NCBI GenBank assembly: GCA_964554665.1
Contig: CAZKPP010000033.1
Coordinates: 1 to 22,308, forward strand
DNA: 22,308 nt
Reading direction: 5' to 3'
Origin: UBA3263 sp964554665
GTDB lineage: Bacteria; Bacteroidota; Bacteroidia; Bacteroidales; Muribaculaceae
Both the position numbers and the translations under genes were made by a program. How positions within the stretch are numbered: the stretch's first letter is position 1; every line of letters begins with the position of its first letter. Positions 8,099 to 14,578 of this stretch are shown piece by piece. The notes under the pieces were generated by a model, which was not told the origin of the DNA, ran no database searches, and saw only the letters and a program-made list of their open reading frames with translations.

Positions 8099-8431
8099 AT
8101 GGACTACAAAAAGACTAACGCTCCCATCAACACCGTTACCCGCGATATGGTAAAGCTTTCCGAAGCCACAGGTAACGTATATGAAACAGTTGCTGTTATT
8201 GCCAAGCGCGCCAACCAGATCGGCGAGCAGATGAAACACGACCTCGACAAGAAACTACAGGAGTTCGCAACCCTGACCGACAACCAGGAGGAAATCAACG
8301 AAAACCGCGAGCAGATTGAAATTTCGCGCTACTACGAAAAACTTCCCAAACCTACCCTTATTGCCGCTCAGGAATACGAAGAGGGCAAACTCCACTTCCG
8401 CAATCCGGCCAAGGTTAAAAACATAGACTAA
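8099..8431 (+). CDS. rpoZ: RNA polymerase omega-like (Rpb6-type) subunit
   Basis: The product is 110 residues. It matches the Bacteroidota form of omega, which is annotated as an RNA polymerase Rpb6/omega protein. The N-terminal TVTRDMVKLSEATGNVYETVAVIAKRANQI resembles the omega/Rpb6 helix pair that clamps the beta' C-terminus, with the conserved ARRANQI-type segment as AKRANQIGEQM. The C-terminal part is charged, helical and lineage-specific. Its position directly after bamD is typical. Seven bases separate it from aroE. Confidence 0.82.
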   Translation: MDYKKTNAPINTVTRDMVKLSEATGNVYETVAVIAKRANQIGEQMKHDLDKKLQEFATLTDNQEEINENREQIEISRYYEKLPKPTLIAAQEYEEGKLHFRNPAKVKNID

Positions 8432-8438
8432 GAGCCGC

Positions 8439-9185
8439 GTGGACCTTTACGGACTCTTGGGCTATCCGCTCGGTCATTCCTTCTCAGCGAGTTTCTTTAA
8501 CGAAAAATTTCGCCGGGAAGGAATTGATGCAGATTACCGTAACTTTGAGTTGCCCGACATCGGCGACCTTATGGAGCTGATTGCGGAATATCCGGAGATT
8601 CGCGGCCTGAACGTTACCATACCCTACAAGCAGCAGATAATTCCCTATCTGACAAAGCTTTCAGACCAAGCCAAAGAAATAGGCGCAGTCAATACGGTGC
8701 GCCTCGTTTACGGCAGCGACAACGAATTAGTTGCGCTTGAAGGATATAACACCGATGCACCCGCTTTTGCGCGCACACTGGCCCCGCTACTGCCTTTAGA
8801 ACCGATTTCGGCCCTTGTGCTTGGCTTCGGAGGCGCAGCGCGGGCAGTATGCGCGGCCCTGCAGTGGCTCGGCATACCCTATACAGTGGTTTCGCGCCGC
8901 CCGGCCGAAGGGCAGCTGTCATACGACGGATTGATCCCCGAGGTTATCGCCGCCAACCGGTTGATTGTTAACACCACGCCGTTAGGAATGTATCCGAAGG
9001 TTGAGGATTGCCCGCCCCTCCCCTACGAGTTGCTTACCCAGGACCATATCTGCTATGACCTTGTCTACAACCCCGCGGAGACTCTATTCATGAAAAAAGC
9101 AGCGGCAGCAGGCGCTCGTACCTGCAACGGCCTCGCCATGCTTCACCTTCAGGCTCTGTTGGCCTGGCAAATCTGGAACAAATAA
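8439..9185 (+). CDS. aroE: Shikimate dehydrogenase
   Basis: AroE reduces 3-dehydroshikimate to shikimate with NADPH in aromatic amino acid synthesis. The protein is 248 residues, on the short side of the family but with all landmarks. The start is a GTG at 8439: the family's N-terminal shikimate motif YGLLGYPLGHSFS begins at residue 4, so no room is left for a later start. NVTIPYK (catalytic Lys64), an Asn at 85 in GAVNT and YNTD (Asp106) form the active site. GFGGAAR is the NADP-binding loop, and NTTPLGMYP and YDLVYNP follow. The stop overlaps the next ATG by one base (TAATG). aroQ of the same pathway lies in this window on the other strand. Confidence 0.94.
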   Translation: MDLYGLLGYPLGHSFSASFFNEKFRREGIDADYRNFELPDIGDLMELIAEYPEIRGLNVTIPYKQQIIPYLTKLSDQAKEIGAVNTVRLVYGSDNELVALEGYNTDAPAFARTLAPLLPLEPISALVLGFGGAARAVCAALQWLGIPYTVVSRRPAEGQLSYDGLIPEVIAANRLIVNTTPLGMYPKVEDCPPLPYELLTQDHICYDLVYNPAETLFMKKAAAAGARTCNGLAMLHLQALLAWQIWNK

Positions 9186-10759
9186 TGCTCGTTAAAACCT
9201 ACGGAGCTGCCGTTCAAGGCATTGACGCACTGATTATAACTATTGAGGTTTCCATAACCCGAGGGTTCATGTTCTCGATAGTAGGCCTCCCTGACGCTGC
9301 CGTCAAGGAGAGCTATGAACGCGTCATGAGCGCCATAGAGCAGAGCCACTCAATCCCGCCCCATAAGTCGATATTGGTTAACATGTCGCCGGCCGACGTG
9401 CGCAAGGAAGGCGCAGCCTACGACCTGCCGATAGCGGTTGGCATTCTTGCCGCCGACGGCCAGATTAACTGCCCCGACCTCGGCAAGTATCTGATTATGG
9501 GCGAACTCGGACTCGACGGCTCGCTGCTGCCAATCAAAGGCGCGCTGCCGATGGCCATAAAGGCACGCGAAGCAGGCTACGAGGGAATCATAGTGCCGGA
9601 GGCTAATGTTGACGAAGCGGCAGTTGTAAACCGCCTGAAAGTTTACGGTGCCCAGAACTTGAGCAAAGTAATTGCTTTTCTCAATGGCGTAGACACCATT
9701 GAACCTACCGAAGTCGACACCAGGGCCGAATTTGCCAAAGCCGCCGATTGCGTCGACTTCGATTTCAGCGAGGTTAAGGGGCAGCCGTTGGTTAAACGTG
9801 CCTTTGAGGTTGCGTGTGCCGGCGGCCACAACATTTTGCTTGTAGGCCCTCCCGGCTCGGGCAAATCGATGATGGCCAAACGTTTGCCCTCGATTTTGCC
9901 GCCGTTGACTTTAGGCGAAGCCCTGGAGACCACTAAGATTCATTCGGTGGCGGGCAAACTGCCCCGCGGTTCGCACCTGATGACTACCCGACCCTTCCGG
10001 TCGCCTCACCACACTATTTCGTCTGTGGCATTAGTTGGCGGCGGAAGCAACCACCCGATACCGGGCGAAATTTCATTGGCCCACAACGGCATACTCTTTC
10101 TCGACGAGCTGCCTGAATTTTCGCGCTCGGTGCTCGAAGTAATGCGCCAGCCACTCGAAGACCGCACAATCAATATTTCACGCGCACGCTATTCGGTTGA
10201 ATATCCGGCCGGTTTTATGTTGGTAGCCTCGATGAACCCCTGCCCGTGTGGCTACTACAACCACCCGACAAAAATATGCACCTGCCCGCCCGGAGCGGTA
10301 AACCGCTATTTGTCGCGCATTTCAGGTCCTTTGATGGACCGCATAGACCTCCAGGTGGAAATTCTGCCGGTAAGTTATGATGATCTGCAGTCGGAAGTTG
10401 CCGGCGAACCGAGCTCTGAAATCCGCAAGCGAGTAATCGCCGCGCGGCAGATTCAGACCGAGCGTTTCAAAAACGAACCGGGCATTCACTGCAACGCCCA
10501 GATGGGTTCGCGCCAAATGAGCCGCTATGTGCGCCTCGATCCCGAGTGCAGCTCAATTCTGCGCAACGCCATGGAACGACTCGACCTTTCGGCCCGCGCC
10601 TACGACCGTATTCTGCGCGTAGCGCGCACGATAGCTGACCTCGACGCATCGGCCGACATCAGGCCCCACCATCTGCGCGAAGCCATAAGCTACCGCAACC
10701 TCGACCGCTCCTCCTGGGGCGTCTACATCCCCAAAAACCATAACTCTGCTAATATATAA
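9185..10759 (+). CDS. comM: ComM/YifB-family Mg-chelatase-like AAA+ ATPase
   Basis: The product is 524 residues, the normal length. In naturally transformable bacteria ComM is a hexameric helicase that drives branch migration during DNA integration; in others the role is less clear. The N-terminal ChlI-like domain (1-170) contains VGLPDAAVKES and NMSPADVRKEG. The AAA+ core has Walker A GPPGSGKS (221-228), the RPFRSPHHT segment (269-277) and Walker B ILFLDE (303-308). A cysteine cluster NPCPCG (351-356) plus CTC (365-367) is typical of YifB proteins, and the C-terminal Mg-chelatase domain ends in YRNLDR. It overlaps both neighbours by one base. Confidence 0.93.
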   Translation: MLVKTYGAAVQGIDALIITIEVSITRGFMFSIVGLPDAAVKESYERVMSAIEQSHSIPPHKSILVNMSPADVRKEGAAYDLPIAVGILAADGQINCPDLGKYLIMGELGLDGSLLPIKGALPMAIKAREAGYEGIIVPEANVDEAAVVNRLKVYGAQNLSKVIAFLNGVDTIEPTEVDTRAEFAKAADCVDFDFSEVKGQPLVKRAFEVACAGGHNILLVGPPGSGKSMMAKRLPSILPPLTLGEALETTKIHSVAGKLPRGSHLMTTRPFRSPHHTISSVALVGGGSNHPIPGEISLAHNGILFLDELPEFSRSVLEVMRQPLEDRTINISRARYSVEYPAGFMLVASMNPCPCGYYNHPTKICTCPPGAVNRYLSRISGPLMDRIDLQVEILPVSYDDLQSEVAGEPSSEIRKRVIAARQIQTERFKNEPGIHCNAQMGSRQMSRYVRLDPECSSILRNAMERLDLSARAYDRILRVARTIADLDASADIRPHHLREAISYRNLDRSSWGVYIPKNHNSANI

Positions 10760-11496
10760 TGTTTCGAAATATACCGCCTGTTACTAAGAATCTGATAATC
10801 ATAAACGTGCTGATATGGTTGGCATGCGCAATGTTTGCACCCTTCGGCAGCTTTATGGATAGGACTTGTGGGCTCCACTACTTTTTGTCGCCCCAGTTCG
10901 GCTTCTGGCAGCTGCTGACATATATGTTTATGCACGGCGGGCTGACCCACGTTCTGTTCAACATGTTTGCCGTGTGGATGTTTGGCTCGATAATCGAGCG
11001 AGTGTTCGGCTCGGCGCGCTATCTGCTCTTTTATCTTACCGTTGGCGTTGGCGCCGCCCTGGTTCAGGAAGGCGTATATGCCATCTGGCTCAATCATCTT
11101 GCTGCTTCCCTGCCCGATGGAGCATCGTTGAGCGAGATTGCACGCGAAGGAGCCAGACTTTTAAGCGTCAACAAGAACTGGGTTGATCCGACCTTGGGCG
11201 AAATCAATCTTCTGATGAACGTGCCAACGGTCGGAGCCTCAGGCGCCGTATTCGGCATCCTTCTGGCGTTCGCCATGATATTCCCCAACATGCCGATGTA
11301 TATAATGTTTATTCCTGTTCCCATCAAAGCCAAATGGCTCGTGTTGGGTTACGGAGCAATAGAACTGTTCTTGGGTGTTACGGGTCTCCAACCGGGAGTT
11401 GCACATTTCTCACACCTTGGCGGTATGCTTATTGGCTGGGCATTGATTGTTTATTGGCGCAAACGCGGAGAAATCAATGATCGACCGCTATATTAA
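10759..11496 (+). CDS. Rhomboid intramembrane serine protease (first of two)
   Basis: The product is 245 residues with about six membrane helices. Catalytic Ser161 sits in GASGAVFG and His219 in SHLGG. The TM2 motif HGGLTHVLFN gives His59, His64 and Asn68, the residues that stabilise the oxyanion in active rhomboids. Helix-helix packing motifs such as GWALIV are present. The enzyme would cut membrane proteins within or next to their membrane segments; its substrate is unknown. An insertion between TM3 and TM4 (about 108-150) is polar and probably extracytoplasmic. The start ATG overlaps the comM stop by one base, and the end overlaps the second rhomboid by 20 bases. Confidence 0.92.
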   Translation: MFRNIPPVTKNLIIINVLIWLACAMFAPFGSFMDRTCGLHYFLSPQFGFWQLLTYMFMHGGLTHVLFNMFAVWMFGSIIERVFGSARYLLFYLTVGVGAALVQEGVYAIWLNHLAASLPDGASLSEIAREGARLLSVNKNWVDPTLGEINLLMNVPTVGASGAVFGILLAFAMIFPNMPMYIMFIPVPIKAKWLVLGYGAIELFLGVTGLQPGVAHFSHLGGMLIGWALIVYWRKRGEINDRPLY

Positions 11497-12178
11497 GTGG
11501 CTTTTGATAGCCAACGCGGCTATGTTTGTAGTTCTGGTGCTCGCATGCTTTGCATTGGGACCGGAAGCCGTTAACTGGATTGCCGTCGGGCCGAAATTTT
11601 GGCTCCGGCCCTGGACACTGCTCACCTACATGGTGGCCGATACCGGAGTTCTCAACACCCTGTTCAATTGCCTTTGGCTTTGGCTCTTCGGCCGCATGGC
11701 CCTTGAAATAGGCAGCGGGCGTCAGCTATTGTCAGCATATATCGCCGGCGGCCTGGGAGGGGTAATCCTGTTTATTGCCGGGGCCATGATGGGCTGGTGT
11801 CCCTACCCTCTTATGGGCGCGAGCGCGGCGGTGCTCGGCGTTGTATGCTACTCCGCAGCCCGAGTGCCCTACATGAGCGTCAACTTGATGTTTATAGGAG
11901 CTGTGAGCTTCAAATGGATAGCCATGATAGCCGTTGGGTTAAGTCTGCTCGCCTTTATCGGCAATAACCCCGGCGGTGGGCTGGCACATATTGGCGGAGC
12001 TTTAGGGGGCATCGCCTACGCATTTATTCTCAGCCGGCGCCGCTGTTTAATACGCCCGGTTAAGGAAGCCCGCAAGAAATCGCTTGACGAACTGCTCGAC
12101 AAAGTTCACCGTTCGGGCTATAAATCACTCTCGGCTGACGAGCGCCGTCAGTTGTTAGACTACAGCAGAAAACTATGA
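11477..12178 (+). CDS. Rhomboid-family protein with a C-terminal cytosolic tail (second of two)
   Basis: The product is 233 residues from the ATG at 11477. An upstream in-frame TTG at 11447 would add ten residues but is unlikely. Multiple membrane helices are present, with Ser116 in GASAAVLG and His171 in AHIGG, so the Ser-His dyad is kept. The TM2 motif is altered: where the first copy has HGGLTHVLFN, this one has DTGVLNTLFN, so both histidines are replaced (D55, N60) and only Asn64 remains. A basic linker and a tail resembling the DUF6576 domain (LDELLDKVHRSGYKSLSADERRQLL) follow the last helix. It may be a slower or specialised protease. Its stop overlaps the next ATG (ATGA). Confidence 0.85.
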   Translation: MIDRYIKWLLIANAAMFVVLVLACFALGPEAVNWIAVGPKFWLRPWTLLTYMVADTGVLNTLFNCLWLWLFGRMALEIGSGRQLLSAYIAGGLGGVILFIAGAMMGWCPYPLMGASAAVLGVVCYSAARVPYMSVNLMFIGAVSFKWIAMIAVGLSLLAFIGNNPGGGLAHIGGALGGIAYAFILSRRRCLIRPVKEARKKSLDELLDKVHRSGYKSLSADERRQLLDYSRKL

Positions 12179-13299
12179 AAAAGATAATCAACGCACTACG
12201 AGCATTAGCGCTTCCGGCTTGGATCGGCTTAAACGTGCTCATTGCCGGCATAGCAATTTTCAGCGGCTACGCCAGCCATATTGACCAGGAATACATGCCC
12301 TTTGCGGGAATAGTTGCCATGACGTTTCCGCTCTGGTATCTTCTATCGGCAATATTGTTGGTTGTAAACCTGATATTCTGCAGGTGGCTGTCGTTGGTGT
12401 CGCTTCTTACCTTGCTCATAGCCTTTAAGCCGTTTTTGGTGTTCTCGCCACTGAATTTTTCAAAACCCGAGTTAACTGACGAGGAAAAGGAGCGCACATT
12501 TAAGATAATGAGCTACAACGTCTTGAGCATGGTGGACGTAGAAGAGCTGTCAACTCCTGACAACAACCGCACCATGCACACGATTCTCAATTCCGGAGCC
12601 GATGCCGTAGCTCTCTTTGAAAATGAAAATCAGGGCTCTCTGAAAATGTTCGTACCACAGGCCCAAATCGACTCCCTGAACACAATTTATCCCTACTTCA
12701 GCCGCGGTTCGCGTGGCACAGTGCTCTATTCCAAAAGGCCTATTCTTCACGTCGTACCACCCGAAAACACCCACAGTCTGGGGAGCATTGAAATTTTCCG
12801 GACCTCGGTAAACGACTCACGCCCCATCAACATAATCGGCGTTCACCTCGAAAGTTTCGGCCTAAGCAACGAAGACAAAGAGCTATATCGCGACCTTACC
12901 GACACCGAGAAGCTCGAAGAATCTGACAAAAAAGAAACTCTCAACCGCGTTCGCCAGCAGATAATCTCAAAACTTATGCAGGCGTTTCAGAAACGTGCGC
13001 TGCAGGGCAAAATGCTGCGCTCCTACGTTGAGCAACTGCCGGGTGACGTTATCATTTGCGGCGATTTCAATGATGTTCCGGGCTGCCGCACAATAAAAAT
13101 ACTTCAGGAAGTGGGCATGAAAGACGCATATGCCGAGGTTGCGTTAGGCCCGACAATTACCTATAATGCCCCCTATTTCAATTTCCGCATCGACCACGTT
13201 TTGTGGCGCGGAGACTTTCATCCGGTCGACATTGAGCGCGGAAACGTGGCCTCAAGCGACCATTATCCGATGCTGACAACCTTTGTCTGGGACGAATAA
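12175..13299 (+). CDS. Membrane-anchored endonuclease/exonuclease/phosphatase-family protein
   Basis: The product is 374 residues. The N-terminal 92 residues contain about three hydrophobic helices (around 12-30, 43-68 and 70-90), followed by an EEP-fold domain. Fold markers are SYNV (113-116), an Asn/Glu-containing early motif (FENENQG), GVHLES, CGDFNDVPG with the metal/phosphate residues, and the C-terminal SDHYPM with its catalytic Asp-His. A long charged, helical insertion lies between GVHLES and CGDFND (roughly residues 225-285). Family members hydrolyse phosphodiesters in nucleic acids, lipids or small molecules; the substrate cannot be told here. It is the last gene of the bamD operon and sits next to the rhomboid pair. 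Confidence 0.88.
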   Translation: MKKIINALRALALPAWIGLNVLIAGIAIFSGYASHIDQEYMPFAGIVAMTFPLWYLLSAILLVVNLIFCRWLSLVSLLTLLIAFKPFLVFSPLNFSKPELTDEEKERTFKIMSYNVLSMVDVEELSTPDNNRTMHTILNSGADAVALFENENQGSLKMFVPQAQIDSLNTIYPYFSRGSRGTVLYSKRPILHVVPPENTHSLGSIEIFRTSVNDSRPINIIGVHLESFGLSNEDKELYRDLTDTEKLEESDKKETLNRVRQQIISKLMQAFQKRALQGKMLRSYVEQLPGDVIICGDFNDVPGCRTIKILQEVGMKDAYAEVALGPTITYNAPYFNFRIDHVLWRGDFHPVDIERGNVASSDHYPMLTTFVWDE

Positions 13300-13318
13300 C
13301 AGCAGCGTCTGAAGCGCC

Positions 13319-13834
13319 TCAGCGGGGCACAAAAGACTGATAGGAATTATCGGAATAAAACACCATTATATTGACTATCGACTTCGAGCCATCGGCCGGA
13401 ATGGTCAGCACAGGCTCTTCACCGCCGGGATTTGAAGCCTTGGCGGTTTCTTTTTCAGCCTCTTCATCACCAAAAAACAAGGTATCCCCGCTAAAAAGAC
13501 CACCCATATCGTCGGAATTTTCAGCGCGGTCGACCGAAAACGAGTTCCGCAGAGCAGGCTGCGATGGATTTTGCGGAGCTGAATCCTGAACCGGAGCCTG
13601 CATACGTGGTGCCGGGCCCGATTCCATAGGTCCTTCGCCAAAAAGCAGCCAAAGAACACTCAAGCTCGGATAAGCTCCGTGAATTTTAGCGATAACTGCA
13701 TCTGAAATTTTTTTGTTGCGTCCGCTGAGAATCTGCGAGAGGGTAGGACGTGGAATACCACAGGCATCGGCAAACTGGGTGCTCCCGATTCCGTATGCTT
13801 CCATGAAGGTAGTAAGGCGATTTACAATGTCCAT
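13319..13834 (-). CDS. Small XRE-like helix-turn-helix regulator
   Basis: The product is 171 residues from the ATG at 13834. A longer frame beginning with TTG at 13867 starts inside the -7 promoter element and is rejected. The first 65 residues are a lambda-repressor-like HTH: TQFADACGIPRPTLSQILSGRNKKIS is split between helix 2 and recognition helix 3, with LLFGEGPM after it. The middle (75-145) is low complexity and rich in Pro, Ser, Asp and Glu, and is probably a disordered linker. The C-terminus, IVNIMVFYSDNSYQSFVPR, is a short conserved-looking strand pair also found in other Bacteroidales HTH proteins. Octamers of TTTGCAAA/TTTGTAAA type lie in its leader, its promoter and the region beyond, so it may repress itself. 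It is convergent with the EEP gene (19-base gap). Confidence 0.8.
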   Translation of the reverse strand: MDIVNRLTTFMEAYGIGSTQFADACGIPRPTLSQILSGRNKKISDAVIAKIHGAYPSLSVLWLLFGEGPMESGPAPRMQAPVQDSAPQNPSQPALRNSFSVDRAENSDDMGGLFSGDTLFFGDEEAEKETAKASNPGGEEPVLTIPADGSKSIVNIMVFYSDNSYQSFVPR

Positions 13835-13864
13835 ATCGGTTTGCAAATGGTAATTTTGAGATTG

Positions 13865-13896
13865 CAAAGTTAAACATTATAATTTGAATTTCCAAA
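13865..13896 (-). promoter_or_regulatory. Promoter of the HTH regulator
   Basis: On the minus strand TTTG (13893-13896) is followed by 20 bases and TAACTTTG (13865-13872). Transcription should start near 13858, giving a leader of about 24 bases before the ATG at 13834. A perfect TTTGCAAA palindrome (13840-13847) sits in that leader, a position fit for autorepression. Confidence 0.8.
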
Positions 13897-14578
13897 TTTA
13901 TTTTTGTAAATTGCAAATTTAAATTATTTCCATAATATTTTACATTTGCAATCAGATGTTACAGCAGTGTACGCTCGTGTGTGCTTTAGATTACACAAAC
14001 ATAAAGCGTAGATATACATTTATCGACGCTAATAACTGACATCATGCAACTTACCTATGCAAAGCCATTACTATTATCGCGATTGCACTCACAAGCGACC
14101 AATAGCAATACTTTTACTTTATATTTTCAGTACAACCCACTGATTATTAGCAAATATCTGCTTTTGTTAAAATGTGTCAACGCCGCAGAATTCCGTTTTG
14201 CAACATGTTTGCAAATCAAAATCTGCAGCTTTGTGAACCAATTTTCAAGTTCCTGATTTTGTAAATTGACATTTGTAAACCAACCTCGAATTTTGCAAAC
14301 TGTTTACTTCTTATAATTCTCTCGAATTTAACATAAGTAAAAATTAGTTTTGTTTGCTTTTGCAAATCCGAATCGTTGTATTTGCAAATTTGTTTTCCAG
14401 TTTAAATTGTCAAATTTATTTGCTGAAAATTTGCGATTGATATAAAAGTGCGCTTGAGTTTTCTTTCCTCTTTATCTTTCAACAACTTGCGCAACAAAAT
14501 TGTTCATTTCTACCCTATTTTGAGCCTCTGAGAATTGAATATTTGCAATAAATCGGGCTCGCGTGCGTTAATAATGTG
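13897..14578. other. Long AT-rich gene-free region
   Basis: About 680 bases without a convincing gene. A 70-codon open frame on the plus strand (14044-14256) has no promoter and no protein-like pattern. The stretch holds the octamer cluster, a small inverted repeat (AGCGT at 14005-14009 with ACGCT at 14026-14030) and an 8-base palindrome TTGCGCAA near 14487. No full -33/-7 pair could be placed for the downstream receptor; TAGTTTTG at 14345-14352 matches the -7 consensus but lacks a -33 partner. No tRNA, DnaA-box cluster or transposon end was seen. Confidence 0.6.
14005..14030. other. Small inverted repeat in the gene-free region
   Basis: AGCGT (14005-14009) pairs with ACGCT (14026-14030). 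After one mismatch, GAT pairs with ATC around an eight-base AT-rich loop. It is not followed by a T-run, so it is not a terminator. It may be part of a small RNA or a protein-binding site, or be chance. Confidence 0.3.

Larger units (their letters stand above)
13840..14388. repeat. Cluster of TTTGCAAA / TTTGTAAA octamers
   Basis: Eight exact octamers of the form TTTG(C/T)AAA are found at 13840, 13903, 14208, 14258, 14272, 14292, 14359 and 14381 (first base, plus strand). Near matches lie at 13862 (TTGCAAA, within the -7 element), 13911 (TTGCAAA), 13945 and 14542 (both TTTGCAAT) and 14197 (TTTGCAAC). They form two groups, one at the HTH promoter and one 190-370 bases upstream of the TonB-receptor start, with a site-free 240-base centre. 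They may be binding sites for the HTH protein or a nucleoid protein; base composition alone may explain some. Confidence 0.5.

Noticed and set aside
13300..13318. Possible terminator between the convergent EEP and HTH genes
   Set aside because: Only short, imperfect GC-rich pairings and no T-run are visible in the 19-base gap and adjoining bases.
13835..13867. TTG-initiated N-terminal extension of the HTH regulator
   Set aside because: The TTG lies within the -7 promoter element, so it would not be in the transcript. The ATG at 13834 gives a normal HTH N-terminus.
14044..14256. A 70-codon open frame in the gene-free region
   Set aside because: It has no promoter upstream and no protein-like pattern, and it runs through the octamer cluster. 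It could only be supported by expression data.
13897..14578. Origin of replication or CRISPR array in the AT-rich region
   Set aside because: No DnaA-box cluster (TTATCCACA-like) was seen, and the octamers are too short and irregularly spaced to be CRISPR repeats.
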